From Candidatus Rokuibacteriota bacterium (GTDB lineage Bacteria; Methylomirabilota; Methylomirabilia; Rokubacteriales; CSP1-6), in contig JACPCW010000074.1 in assembly GCA_016184365.1 (NCBI GenBank), positions 1 to 64,000 of the forward strand: a stretch of 64,000 nucleotides of DNA. The letters are read 5' to 3'. Shown piece by piece: positions 52,701 through 60,876 of this stretch; the first letter of the stretch is position 1; each line of letters opens with the position of its first letter. The translations under genes and the position numbers were made by a program. Below the pieces are notes generated by a model. It did not search any database. It had not been told where the DNA came from and was given only the letters and a program-made list of their open reading frames with translations.

Positions 52701-55268
52701 CGCGACGTCCTCCAGGCCGTCGCGCGCGCGGTGCTGTCGGGCCGGCGCGGGACGCTGGCCGAGCAGCTCGCGCACGCGCAGCGCCCCGACAGCGCGCCGG
52801 CGGCCGCGCCGCGGCGAGCGACGGCGACGAAACCCGAGCCCGGCGCAGCGGTCACGTCGCGGGATCTCGAGCTCTTCAACGGGCTCGGCGGCTTCGCGGC
52901 GGACGGGCGCGAGTACGTGACGATCCTCGAGCCGGGCGCATGGACGCCGGCGCCCTGGATCAACGTCATCGCGAATCCGGGGTTCGGCTTCCAGGTCTCC
53001 GAGTCGGGCGCGGGGTACACGTGGTCGATCAACAGCCGCGAGAACCAGCTCACCCCGTGGTCGAACGATCCGGTCCTCGACCCGCCGGGCGAGACGATGT
53101 ACGTGCGCGACGAAGAGACGGGCGCGGTGTGGGGACCGACGGCGCTGCCGATCCGCGAGCCCTCGCCGTACGTCGTCCGGCACGGCCAGGGGTACACGCG
53201 CTTCGAGCACGTCTCGCATGGCGTGTCACTCGAGCTCCTGCAGCTCGTGCCGGTCTCCGACTCGATCAAGCTCTCGCGCCTGACGCTGACGAACCTCTCG
53301 GGCCGCGCGCGACGGCTGTCGGTGACCGCCTATGTCGAGTGGGTGCTCGGGGTCTCGCGCAGCGACGCCGCGCCGCACGTCGTCACCGAGGTCGACGGAG
53401 CGACGGGCGCGATCTTCGCGCGGAATTCGTGGAGCCGCGAGTTCGGCGGCCGCGTCGCGTTCGCGGATCTCGGCGGGCTCCAGACGGCGTGGACCGCGGA
53501 CCGCACGGAGTTTCTCGGGCGTCACGGCACCATGGATCAGCCGGCGGCGCTCCGGCGAAAGGATCGTCTCTCGGGACGGGTCGGCGCCGGCCTCGATCCG
53601 TGCGGCGCCCTGCAGGCGACGTTCGACCTGCCCGCTTCCGCGCGAATGGACGTCGTGTTCTTCCTCGGCGAAGCGGCGAGCGCCGGGCAGGCCCGCGAGC
53701 TCATCGAGCGCTATCGAACGTCGGACGTGGCCGTCGTCCTCCAGGCGGTCCGCGCGGGCTGGGACGACCGGCTCGACACCGTGCAGGTGACGACGCCCGA
53801 TCGGTCCCTCGACCTGCTGCTCAACCGCTGGCTGCTGTACCAGACCCTCGCGTGCCGGGTCTGGGCGCGCGCGGCGTTCTATCAGGCCGGCGGGGCGTAC
53901 GGCTTCCGCGATCAGGTCCAGGACGTGATGGCGCTCGCGATCGCCGATCCCGCGATCGCGCGCGAGCATCTGCTCCGCGCCGCGGCGCGGCAGTTCACCG
54001 AGGGCGACGTCCAGCACTGGTGGCATCCGCCCGGCGGTCGCGGCGTGCGGACCCGGATCACGGACGATCTCCTCTGGCTGCCGTACGTCGCGCGCCGTTA
54101 CGTCGACGTCACGGGTGACGAGGGCATCCTCGACGAGATCGTCGCCTTTCTCGACGGGCCCACGCTCGATGCCGGGCAGACGGAGTCGTACTTCGAGCCG
54201 CGCGTCTCGGACGAGCGGGCCGCGCTGTACGAGCACTGCGCGCGCGCCCTCGACTGGAGCCTGACGGTCGGCGCGCACGGCCTGCCGCTCATGGGCACGG
54301 GCGACTGGAACGACGGGATGAACGAGGTGGGCGCCGGGGGGAAGGGCGAGAGCGTCTGGCTCGGATGGTTCCTGCACGTCGTCCTGTCGGAATGGGCGGA
54401 CGTGGCCGACGCGCGCGGCGACGGCAAGCGCGCCGACCGGTGGCGGGACCACGCGCGCGCGCTCGGAGCATCGCTCGAGCGCGAGGCCTGGGACGGTGAC
54501 TGGTACCGGCGCGCGTACTTCGACGACGGCACGCCGCTCGGCTCCGCCACCAACGACGCATGCCGCATCGATTCGATCGCGCAATCCTGGAGCGTCATCT
54601 CGGGCGCGGCCGACCCTGCCCGCCAGGCGCGCGCCATGGCGGCGGTCGACGAGCGCCTCGTCCGTCGCGCCGATGGCCTCGTGCTGCTGTTCACGCCGCC
54701 GTTCGACGACACGCGCCTCGAGCCGGGCTACATCAAGGGCTACGTGCCCGGCGTCCGTGAAAACGGCGGCCAGTACACGCACGCGGCGATGTGGGTGGCC
54801 ATCGCCTTCGCCATGCTCGGCGACGGCGACGCGGCCGCCGAGATTCTCGCGCTGTCGAATCCGATCAACCGCTCCCGCACCGCGGCGGACGTGCGGCGGT
54901 ATCGCGTCGAACCCTACGTCGTCGCGGCCGACGTCTACGCCGAGCCGCCGCACGTGGGGCGCGGCGGCTGGACGTGGTACACGGGGTCCGCGGGCTGGAT
55001 GTATCGGGCGGGGCTCGAATCGGTGCTCGGATTCCGGCTGCGGGGCACGCGGCTCGTGATCGACCCGTGCATCCCGCGCGCGTGGCCCGGGTTCGAGATC
55101 GCGTTCCGCTATCGCTCGGCGCGCTATGCGATCGTCGTGAGCAATCCGCGCGGCGTGTCGAGCGGCGTGTCGTCGGTGGACGTCGATGGCGTCGTCCTCG
55201 CCAGTGCCCCCGCCATCATGCTCGCGGACGACGGCCAGACGCACCGCGTCCGGATCGTGCTCGGCTGA
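46785..55268 (+). CDS. ndvB: cyclic beta-1,2-glucan synthase (NdvB-like)
   Basis: This ~2,827-aa protein has the full NdvB layout and length. From a GTG at 46785 (TTG at 46818 is also possible), the N-terminal helical part (ERFEQHAETLAAAQRVAGP) leads to membrane segments near 48,000-48,180 and a glycosyltransferase-84 domain with TLDSDTRLPRGAVQRLVG and a QHRWARGDW-type motif (RQHRWARGDWQLLPWI). A glycoamylase-like domain follows (WGVSESGYNVRDRHMTYQYS; RAYMAHHQGMVIVAIANAL). Two glycosyltransferase-36/GH94 beta regions and a catalytic (alpha/alpha)6 domain come last, with MGTGDWNDGMNEVGAGGKG carrying the general acid. It makes osmotically regulated periplasmic cyclic glucans. No ndvA-type exporter is nearby. 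The shared motif at 46710 suggests stress control. Confidence 0.93.
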   Translation: MVSGFPLQKGGLPIAPKSLEPPIRAEIFGIERFEQHAETLAAAQRVAGPSGRGKRLLSRVEDNGRVLRDSYRAIAEAIREERAITPAAEWLVDNFHVVDEQLREIRDDLPPGYYRELPKLADGPLAGYPRVYGLAWAFVAHTDSRFDPETLRRFVRAYQRVQPLTIGELWAVAITLRVVLVENLRRLAEAIVRGRAARQEADALADDLLGVGDGVVTPAAKALAHYEGGPLMTAFAVQLVQRLREQDRAVTPTLVWLDRRLEAQGTTAEDIVRVEHQRQAAMNVTVRNVILSMSLMSALDWTEFFEAVSLVDDVLRTGPNYGAMDFATRDAYRHAVEDLARGSSRPEQDVARETVARTRPADASGDDRRTDAGFHLIGAGRATLELALGYRAPLMRRLLRGYLAAATPGYLGMIAVLSGLVFMLPVLAAGASGVGPMGLLLLALLAVIPASDLAIALLNRSVTALVPPRALPRLELGDGIPPSLRTLVVVPMLLTDRAEVAEQVERLEVHYLANPDGDVRFAVLSDWTDAPSEAMPGDEAALGAAREGIARLNRRHGLVPDGGERFLLFHRRRLWNESERVWMGWERKRGKLHELNRLLRGAADTSFVTGSTPPAGVRYVVTLDSDTRLPRGAVQRLVGTLAHPLNRPRFEPAGRRVVEGHAVLQPRVTPPLPGLEGSFFQRLSSGPAGIDPYAAAVSDVYQDLWGEGSYTGKGIYDVDAFETALAGRVPENALLSHDLFEGVFARAGLVTDVELFESAPSHYGVAAARQHRWARGDWQLLPWIVRSRIPVIGRWKMLDNLRRTLSAPAAFLTLVVAWTLPGTSPPLWSAFILATVAVPAVLPVLGGVIPRRRGISKRSHGRAVGRDVVQATSHVGLAVTMLAYQAWLMSDAIVRTLARLYVTRRRLLEWMTAAQAKAGLRLDLRGFGQRMGGGLALAAAAALAVAWGRPDAWSAALPFVLLWLAAPAIARWISLPRSTAPSRPLAPTEVEALRLIARRTWRFFATFVGPDDHALPPDNFQESPSPVIAHRTSPTNIGLYLLSTVAGRDFGWLGTVETVERLEATVATMNSLDRFRGHFYNWYDTEHGRPLEPMYVSSVDSGNLAGHLIALAHACEEMIARPRLDRAALAGIDDTARLVGVSAAAVGGARHGGTTHDRLTQALDGVAAAVQEPPRDPSSWGARLAALQAHARAVLDAAHAFVDEDAERARTDVLVWAEALCATVDSHARDLAATDPLAPRLSALAGHARALSRGMDFGFLFDPMRKLFAIGYRVADGSLDPGRYDLLASEARLTSFVAIAKGDVPVSHWFRLGRSLTPVEQDSVLVSWSGSMFEYLMPALVMHTPAGSLLEQTSRLVVRRQIAYGAERGVPWGVSESGYNVRDRHMTYQYSNFGVPGLGLRRGLGEDVVVAPYATGLAAMIDPGAALRNFRRLAAAGASGAYGFYEAVDYTAPRLPESAELAVVRAYMAHHQGMVIVAIANALHDGAMRARFHAEPSVQATELLLQERTPRGVAVARPRAEEVEAAGDVRDLVPPVERHFTSPHASTPRTQLLSNGRYAVMLTAAGSGYSRWRDLAITRWREDVTRDASGTYVFVRDADSGATWSAGYQPCGTEPDSYAVTFSEDRAEIVRRDGDITTTLQVIVSPEDDAEVRRVSLTNFGARSRDVELTSYAEVVLAPPAADAAHPAFSNLSVQTECVPELDTLLARRRPRSPGETEVWLAHVAVVDGEAAGSPEWETDRARFLGRGRGIRNPAAVLDGTPLSGTVGAVLDPIVSLRRRVRLRPGATARITFSTLVAPSRAEALGLAEKYRDASTFDRVRTLAWTQAQVQMHHLGIGPDEAHLFQTLAGRVLYSDRALRPAPDVLARHAGGQDALWAHGISGDLPIVLVQIDEPEDIGIVRQLLRAHEYWGMKRLAVDLVILNERAPSYLQDLQSALETLLRTSRSIGPDDGHAPHGHVSIVRGDRVTARQRDVLQAVARAVLSGRRGTLAEQLAHAQRPDSAPAAAPRRATATKPEPGAAVTSRDLELFNGLGGFAADGREYVTILEPGAWTPAPWINVIANPGFGFQVSESGAGYTWSINSRENQLTPWSNDPVLDPPGETMYVRDEETGAVWGPTALPIREPSPYVVRHGQGYTRFEHVSHGVSLELLQLVPVSDSIKLSRLTLTNLSGRARRLSVTAYVEWVLGVSRSDAAPHVVTEVDGATGAIFARNSWSREFGGRVAFADLGGLQTAWTADRTEFLGRHGTMDQPAALRRKDRLSGRVGAGLDPCGALQATFDLPASARMDVVFFLGEAASAGQARELIERYRTSDVAVVLQAVRAGWDDRLDTVQVTTPDRSLDLLLNRWLLYQTLACRVWARAAFYQAGGAYGFRDQVQDVMALAIADPAIAREHLLRAAARQFTEGDVQHWWHPPGGRGVRTRITDDLLWLPYVARRYVDVTGDEGILDEIVAFLDGPTLDAGQTESYFEPRVSDERAALYEHCARALDWSLTVGAHGLPLMGTGDWNDGMNEVGAGGKGESVWLGWFLHVVLSEWADVADARGDGKRADRWRDHARALGASLEREAWDGDWYRRAYFDDGTPLGSATNDACRIDSIAQSWSVISGAADPARQARAMAAVDERLVRRADGLVLLFTPPFDDTRLEPGYIKGYVPGVRENGGQYTHAAMWVAIAFAMLGDGDAAAEILALSNPINRSRTAADVRRYRVEPYVVAADVYAEPPHVGRGGWTWYTGSAGWMYRAGLESVLGFRLRGTRLVIDPCIPRAWPGFEIAFRYRSARYAIVVSNPRGVSSGVSSVDVDGVVLASAPAIMLADDGQTHRVRIVLG

Positions 55269-55561
55269 TCCGCGCCGCCCACGGACACGCGACGGCACTG
55301 GAACGACACGCACCTCAGCTTCGGGAAATCGAGCACGGTCGTGGCGATCCCCGCGGGCGCTGCCGCCGCGACCCGGCGGCGAAGCTCGCCCGCGCACGCC
55401 CCCGTCCACGCCTCCAGGTCGGCGTGCTGCATGTGCAGCAGGCGATCTTCGGTGAACCCGAAGCTCGCCTGCCGCAGGAGCTCGAGCTTCCGATCGACGA
55501 GGGCGTGCTGGCCGTCGGTCAGCGGCGGTTCCGGCTCAGGTCGACGCCACGGGATCCTCAC
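55124..55561 (-). CDS. protein of unknown function at end of the GlsB-like operon
   Basis: A GTG at 55561 overlaps the preceding stop (GTGA), as expected for a real third gene of the operon. The first 100 residues are plausible (TDGQHALVDRKLELLRQASF, LLHMQHADLEAWTGACAGEL). The last third lies antisense to the 3' end of the glucan synthase (145-bp tail-to-tail overlap), so that part is less convincing. No family recognised. Confidence 0.45.
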   Translation of the reverse strand: MRIPWRRPEPEPPLTDGQHALVDRKLELLRQASFGFTEDRLLHMQHADLEAWTGACAGELRRRVAAAAPAGIATTVLDFPKLRCVSFQCRRVSVGGADQPSTIRTRCVWPSSASMMAGALARTTPSTSTDDTPLDTPRGLLTTIA

Positions 55562-55779
55562 GCGCTTGTCGAGCGCGCCCCGGCATCCGGCCGTGGTGTC
55601 CAGCCTCCGGCCGCGTACTCCGTCAAGGCCTGCACGAACACGGCGCGCAGCGTCGTCCCGTCGCGAACGGCGCGGGCCCGCGCCGCGCGCCGAAGATCGC
55701 GTGAGACGCCGTGCACGCGGTAGATCCGCGTCGGGCCGACCGGAGCGGGCACGCCGGGCAGCGACGTCTGCCGCGGCAT
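55558..55779 (-). CDS. short protein with ribbon-helix-helix-like segment
   Basis: This 73-aa protein starts at an ATG one base into the stop of the GlsB-like gene. The central segment VSRDLRRAARARAVRDGTTLRAVFVQALTEYAAG has the spacing of ribbon-helix-helix DNA-binding proteins (landmark only; read the middle 20 residues as the helices). It could regulate this operon or partner with the protein downstream; neither is shown. Confidence 0.6.
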   Translation of the reverse strand: MPRQTSLPGVPAPVGPTRIYRVHGVSRDLRRAARARAVRDGTTLRAVFVQALTEYAAGGWTPRPDAGARSTSA

Positions 55780-56609
55780 CACTTGCCCGCGCCGATGGAG
55801 ACGGGGATGCGGACGGTCTCCTCGCGGTACGGCGACGGGATGTAGACGAGCTCGAGCCGCATCTCCTTCAGGTTCTTCGCCTTCAGCGCCTCGGTGGGAA
55901 AGTCGACGTCGAGCGCCTCGATGGCGTCCTGCCCCGGGTCGAGCCGCTCGCTCCCGGAGGCGGTGAACTTGAAGCTGGGCGCGCTCCGCGGCATCTCCAT
56001 CTCGATCGGGCGCCCGGCGGTATCGAGGTAGTGGAGCTTCGCCCCGACGAGCCGGACCGTCTGGTTCGTGGAGGTGTTCGTCAGCCGGAGCATGCCCGTG
56101 AGCCTGGCGGCCGAGACGACCTGGGCGGAGCCCGTGTCCACGCGCTCGACGACCTTCAGGTTGTCGATCTCACCGGCGACGATGCCGGCCTTCACCTTCA
56201 TCGACGCCGGCGTCACCGCGTAGGTCCGGTCCTCGACCATCGCGGCCGTCGCGGCGGGCTGCTGCGTGGGGCCGAGGGTCAGCCAGAGCACCGTGACCAC
56301 GGCCGCGGCGGCCAGACCCCATTGCCACACCGCCGGCTTCCGCTCGCCGGCACCGTCCGTCGGGCGGAGCTTGCGCTGCGCGACGATCGCCAGCGCCGCG
56401 CCGACGAGCGCGATCACCGCCGCCAGCACGAGGCTCGAGCCCGAGACGATCCCCATGGCCCGGAGCATCCAGCTCAGCCCGACGCTGCCGAGGAGGCCGA
56501 GCGTGATGTCCCACCGCCGCCCGGATCCGCCCTGCGCCACGACCATGCCGGCGAGCCCGCCGGCCAGCAGCCCCACGAGAATCCACGTCGCGAAAATCCC
56601 CAGCGTCAT
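55779..56609 (-). CDS. GlsB/YeaQ/YmgE-type membrane protein with C-terminal soluble domain
   Basis: The first ~80 residues are a GlsB/YeaQ/YmgE (transglycosylase-associated) membrane domain: MTLGIFATWILVGLLAGGLAG, then DITLGLLGSVGLSWMLRAMG. A further TM (WQWGLAAAAVVTVLWLTLG) leads to a ~160-aa extracytoplasmic domain, beta-rich, with RLTNTSTNQTVRLVGAKLHY resembling a domain that binds or scaffolds at the envelope. The 276-aa length is far above the ~85 aa of ordinary YmgE proteins. The start has an excellent AAGGAGGA site and a TTGACA-N17-TAATGT promoter upstream. Confidence 0.85.
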   Translation of the reverse strand: MTLGIFATWILVGLLAGGLAGMVVAQGGSGRRWDITLGLLGSVGLSWMLRAMGIVSGSSLVLAAVIALVGAALAIVAQRKLRPTDGAGERKPAVWQWGLAAAAVVTVLWLTLGPTQQPAATAAMVEDRTYAVTPASMKVKAGIVAGEIDNLKVVERVDTGSAQVVSAARLTGMLRLTNTSTNQTVRLVGAKLHYLDTAGRPIEMEMPRSAPSFKFTASGSERLDPGQDAIEALDVDFPTEALKAKNLKEMRLELVYIPSPYREETVRIPVSIGAGK

Positions 56610-56659
56610 GTCTCTTCCTCCTTCGCCCGGTGGCCCGGGCTCGAGCCATCTGTATGCTT

Positions 56660-56688
56660 ACATTAGTACAGTTGACCTCCGGTGTCAA
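56660..56688 (-). promoter_or_regulatory. sigma70-type promoter for the GlsB-like operon
   Basis: On the minus strand TTGACA (56688-56683), a 17-bp spacer and TAATGT (56665-56660). The expected transcript start is about 45 bp before the ATG at 56609. The spacer and -35 are inside the inverted repeat 56665-56698. Confidence 0.7.
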
Positions 56689-56698
56689 CTACTGTACT
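56665..56698. promoter_or_regulatory. inverted repeat overlapping the GlsB-like promoter
   Basis: AGTACAGTTGAC (56665-56676) faces GTCAACTACTGTACT (56684-56698); the right arm has three extra bases. A repressor dimer here would cover the -35 and spacer of the minus-strand promoter. It overlaps the first bases of the 20-bp motif at 56693. Confidence 0.65.
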
Positions 56699-56712
56699 AC
56701 TTGAGTACTACA
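56693..56712 (+). promoter_or_regulatory. shared stress-regulon motif, copy 2 (TGTACTACTTGAGTACTACA)
   Basis: Same 20-base pattern as at 46710 and 58861, in the same orientation. It faces the ppx/ppk remnant, about 30 bp upstream of its first codons, so it once served a working gene there. Confidence 0.7.
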
Positions 56713-56743
56713 GACAGGAATGACGCCGCGCGGCTGACTCGCC

Positions 56744-57134
56744 TTGCCCGCCGGCACGACTGAAGTCGTCGCCGTCGTCGATCTCGGCTCGACGGCCGTG
56801 GGCTTTCTGCTCGCGCGGGTCGTCCGGGCGGGACGCCGCAAATCGCGAACGGCTCCTCGAACCGCTCCGGCGCCGCGAGGGCATCGACGTGCGCACCGCG
56901 GTCGAGAACGGCAAGGAGGTGACGGTGCTGGTGGAGCTGCAGGCGCGCTTCGACGAGGAGGCGAACATCCGCTGGGCGCGTGCGCTCGAGGCCGTCGGGG
57001 CCCACGTCGTCTACGGCGTCGCCGGCTTCAAGACGCACTGCAAGGCGTGTCTCGTCGCGCGCATCCGGGCGGACGGCGCGCCGGCGCTCCGGTCCCAGGA
57101 CCGCCTGTACGAGGTGACGGGCGCGGAGCGGTAG
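56744..57134 (+). pseudogene. fused remnants of exopolyphosphatase (ppx) and polyphosphate kinase 1 (ppk1)
   Basis: One frame from the TTG at 56744 gives the start of a Ppx/GppA protein ([19 protein letters not shown]) and dies at once. A second frame then gives a piece of PPK1: [39 protein letters not shown] and [13 protein letters not shown], corresponding to the conserved region of the C-terminal catalytic part. Full PPK1 is about 690 aa; only about 80 residues survive. Large internal deletion of a ppx-ppk gene pair is the simplest history. Confidence 0.85.
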
Positions 57135-57143
57135 GGGCGGCCG

Positions 57144-57542
57144 CTACCCGACGGGCGCGGAATTCACGCCGGCGGGCGCGTCGGGCTGCAGGCTCTTGAA
57201 GCGCTCGTTGAGCTGCTGGATCCGCTCCCGCTCCCTGATCTCGGTGTCGATGCGCGTGGCCCGCTCGTGACGCTCCCGCTCGACGGTCGTGGCATGCCGC
57301 ACGTTCGTCGCGGCGATCCACCGGTCGAGCGACCGGATCCAGAGCTCCACGTGCTCTTCATCGCTCTTGAAGAAGGCGGTCTCGCGGTCGAAGACGACGC
57401 GCTGCGGAATGATGGTCGCGGACGAGTCCGGCAGCCGTCTGAAGAGGTCCAGCCACTCGCGCGACGGGCTCGCGCCGAGCTGCACTTCCCACTGCCGTCC
57501 GTTCCTGGTCTCCGGTGCGGTCGTTCGCTTGATGTCATCCAT
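57144..57542 (-). CDS. protein of unknown function
   Basis: A 132-aa soluble protein, opening MDDIKRTTAPETRNGRQWEV. Its centre (PQRVVFDRETAFFKSDEEHV) and a long charged C-terminal helix (ERERHERATRIDTEIRERER) that is probably a coiled coil are visible. No family recognised. The gene lies 12 bp downstream of the Tim44-like gene, so it is likely its operon partner. Confidence 0.7.
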   Translation of the reverse strand: MDDIKRTTAPETRNGRQWEVQLGASPSREWLDLFRRLPDSSATIIPQRVVFDRETAFFKSDEEHVELWIRSLDRWIAATNVRHATTVERERHERATRIDTEIRERERIQQLNERFKSLQPDAPAGVNSAPVG

Positions 57543-57554
57543 GGGTGTCCCTCA

Positions 57555-58427
57555 TCAGGCCTCGATGGCCGACAGCATCCAGAAGTGCAGGCCGCGCGGC
57601 CGCGTGAACGTCCAGAATTCTTCGACGACCCGGGCGATCGTCCGCGAGCCGCTGACCACACGGGCGCTCGCCTCGTCGACGGTGTAGTCGACGATCGAGC
57701 CGCCGATGTACGCGGTGACGTAGTCGCGACCGCTCTCCTGCCACGCCTCCGTGACCTCGGCCGTGATCTCGATGTCCTCGACGCGGTTCACGCGGCGGAC
57801 GCTTCGCAGCCGGTCGTCCTCGGCCTGCAGCGCTCCGTGCAGCTCCGCGGTGACGCGGTCACGCAGGGAACCGACGTCCCGCGCGACCCACGCACGCTGC
57901 GCGTCGCGGAACATCATCCCCGCGTATCCGACGAACCGGCCGGGATCGAAGCCCGGGTCCGTACGGCGGATGTCCCGCACGCCCGCGTCGAGGCTCGAGT
58001 CCGCGGGCGGCGCGGCCGGCACGGCGGGCGCCTCCACGAGAACGGGAATGGCGAGCGGCGCGCGCGCCGGCGACGCGGACGCGAACTGCCAGCGGCGCAG
58101 CACCAGCAGCACGACGACGAGGCCGCCGCCGAGCAACGGCGCGATGAGGGCGACGTCCGCAGCCCCGAGGTCGTGACCGAAGGCGCGGAAGACGACGGCG
58201 CCGAGCAGGCTCGCGGCGGCCAGACCCGCCACCCGGCCCATCCATGCCTCGGGACGCGCGGCTGGCGGCGCCGGCCGCGTGATCACCGGCGGCGGGGGTG
58301 GCTGACCGCGATCGGGGACCGGACGCGCGGCCGCCGCGCCGCGTGAGCCGCGGCTGCCGATCCGACGTGTCGGGTAATCGAAGAAGATGATGCGGCTCCG
58401 ATCAGAAGGGCGTCCGCGCCGCGGCAC
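57555..58427 (-). CDS. Tim44-like domain membrane protein
   Basis: The 290-aa protein has two hydrophobic segments ([20 protein letters not shown] and [18 protein letters not shown]) followed by a C-terminal Tim44-like domain: [40 protein letters not shown] and [20 protein letters not shown]. The start is a GTG at 58427; no ATG exists near it. Family members usually begin with a signal peptide, which is missing here, but a 36-aa hydrophobic ORF in another frame lies just upstream (58402-58512). Its role is unknown; the domain binds membranes or partner proteins. Confidence 0.8.
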   Translation of the reverse strand: MPRRGRPSDRSRIIFFDYPTRRIGSRGSRGAAAARPVPDRGQPPPPPVITRPAPPAARPEAWMGRVAGLAAASLLGAVVFRAFGHDLGAADVALIAPLLGGGLVVVLLVLRRWQFASASPARAPLAIPVLVEAPAVPAAPPADSSLDAGVRDIRRTDPGFDPGRFVGYAGMMFRDAQRAWVARDVGSLRDRVTAELHGALQAEDDRLRSVRRVNRVEDIEITAEVTEAWQESGRDYVTAYIGGSIVDYTVDEASARVVSGSRTIARVVEEFWTFTRPRGLHFWMLSAIEA

Positions 58428-58512
58428 GATACACGGCGACGTCGTGCCAGAGCACCCAGCCCGACAACAGCGTCACGACGAGCGCCCCACGGCGGCCGCC
58501 CGGGAACGTCAT
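58402..58512 (-). CDS. possible 36-aa membrane peptide (or frameshifted signal sequence)
   Basis: ATG at 58512 opens [20 protein letters not shown], a basic start and a hydrophobic stretch, ending in a TGA at 58402. It overlaps the GTG start of the Tim44-like gene in another frame. It may be the real signal peptide of that protein separated by a frameshift, or a small membrane peptide. Not in the ORF track. Confidence 0.35.
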   Translation of the reverse strand: MTFPGGRRGALVVTLLSGWVLWHDVAVYRAAARTPF

Positions 58513-58520
58513 CGTCGGGG

Positions 58521-58796
58521 CTACGCGGCGATCAGCGGGGCGCGCCAGAACATCCGCTGAGCGGCGATCGCCAGCGCCGCGCCGGCAAACCCGACCCCGA
58601 ACATCCCCGGCATCCCGGCGTCGATCGAGAAGACGGTCCAGACGGCCGCGCCCGCGACCACGCTGCCGGCGAGACCGACGGCCACGTCGTGAAGAAAGCC
58701 GTAGCCGCCCGCGCGCGAGCTCGCTTCGGCGACCCAGCCGGCCATGAGCCCGGCGAGCCCCAGCATGGGGCCCATGTGCACGATGTCATCGAGCAT
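58521..58796 (-). CDS. GlsB/YeaQ/YmgE-type small membrane protein
   Basis: The 91-aa protein has three glycine-rich hydrophobic segments ([39 protein letters not shown] and [18 protein letters not shown]), the layout of the transglycosylase-associated family linked to envelope stress. It starts at the ATG at 58796. A TTGACA-N17-TACCCT promoter lies 25-60 bp upstream, and the operator motif at 58861 sits just behind that. Confidence 0.8.
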   Translation of the reverse strand: MLDDIVHMGPMLGLAGLMAGWVAEASSRAGGYGFLHDVAVGLAGSVVAGAAVWTVFSIDAGMPGMFGVGFAGAALAIAAQRMFWRAPLIAA

Positions 58797-58827
58797 GACG
58801 TGACCGCCTTTCCGTGTCTGTATGCCC

Positions 58828-58856
58828 AGGGTAGGACGGACCGGAGTGTCTGTCAA
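58828..58856 (-). promoter_or_regulatory. sigma70-type promoter for the small GlsB-like gene
   Basis: On the minus strand TTGACA (58856-58851), 17-bp spacer and TACCCT (58833-58828). It fires away from groES, with the shared motif between the two promoters. Confidence 0.65.
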
Positions 58857-58860
58857 CGAG

Positions 58861-58880
58861 TGTACTATTTCAGTGATACA
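58861..58880 (+). promoter_or_regulatory. shared stress-regulon motif, copy 3 (TGTACTATTTCAGTGATACA)
   Basis: The site extends to a perfect 7-base dyad GAGTGTA (58857-58863) and TACACTC (58877-58883) around 13 bases. The right half holds an extended -10-like TGATACACT (58874-58882) for groES. It differs from the CIRCE element (TTAGCACTC-N9-GAGTGCTAA), so HrcA is not the obvious regulator. Confidence 0.75.
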
Positions 58881-58923
58881 CTCACCTCGCGCGGCGCCCG
58901 GCCGTGCGCAAGGAGATCTGCCC

Positions 58924-59228
58924 ATGACTCAGGCCACGAAGACCATCCTCCGCCCGCTCCACGACCGCGTGCTCGTCAAGCGCCTCGCCGCGCAGGACGA
59001 GAAGCACGGCAGCCTCATCATCCCCGACACCGCCAAGGAAAAGCCGCAGGAGGGCCAGGTGATCGCCGTGGGCCCCGGCCGGGTGACCGACGACGGCACC
59101 AAGCTGCCCCCCGCGCTGAAGCAGGGCGATCGCATCCTCTTCGGCAAGTACTCCGGCAGCGAGGTCACGCTGGACGGCGAGGAATTCCTCGTCATGAAGG
59201 AGGACGACGTCCTCGGGGTCGTCGGCGC

Positions 59229-59232
<4 letters not shown>
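58924..59232 (+). CDS. groES: co-chaperonin GroES
   Basis: The 102-aa protein has the GroES landmarks: [20 protein letters not shown], the mobile loop region [20 protein letters not shown], and [20 protein letters not shown]. It forms the heptameric lid of the chaperonin. An AAGGAG site lies 8 bases before the ATG. The start is coupled to groEL by ATGA. Confidence 0.97.
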
Positions 59233-60809
<1,577 letters not shown>

Positions 60810-60815
60810 AGAACC

Positions 60816-60845
60816 CGCCGCCGCGAGCCCGGTCTCGCGGCGGCG
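60816..60845 (+). terminator. 12-bp perfect hairpin after groEL
   Basis: CGCCGCCGCGAG (60816-60827) pairs with CTCGCGGCGGCG (60834-60845) around a 6-base loop, 6 bp after the groEL stop. No U-run follows, so it may end transcription weakly or protect the 3' end. Confidence 0.6.
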
Positions 60846-60876
60846 ACGGTCGGGCTCTCGAAGAAGGGAGGACTCC

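Noticed and set aside
49401-53219. 1272-aa minus-strand ORF inside the glucan synthase
   Set aside because: The plus frame carries all NdvB domains; the antisense frame is low-complexity and has no start or ribosome site.
57144-57661. 165-aa minus-strand ORF (57164-57661) as an alternative gene
   Set aside because: Serine/arginine-rich shadow of the 132-aa and Tim44-like frames, with no own start context.
58857-58883. CIRCE element upstream of groES
   Set aside because: The dyad is GAGTGTA...TACACTC with 13 bases between; CIRCE is TTAGCACTC-N9-GAGTGCTAA. The half-sites and spacing do not fit.
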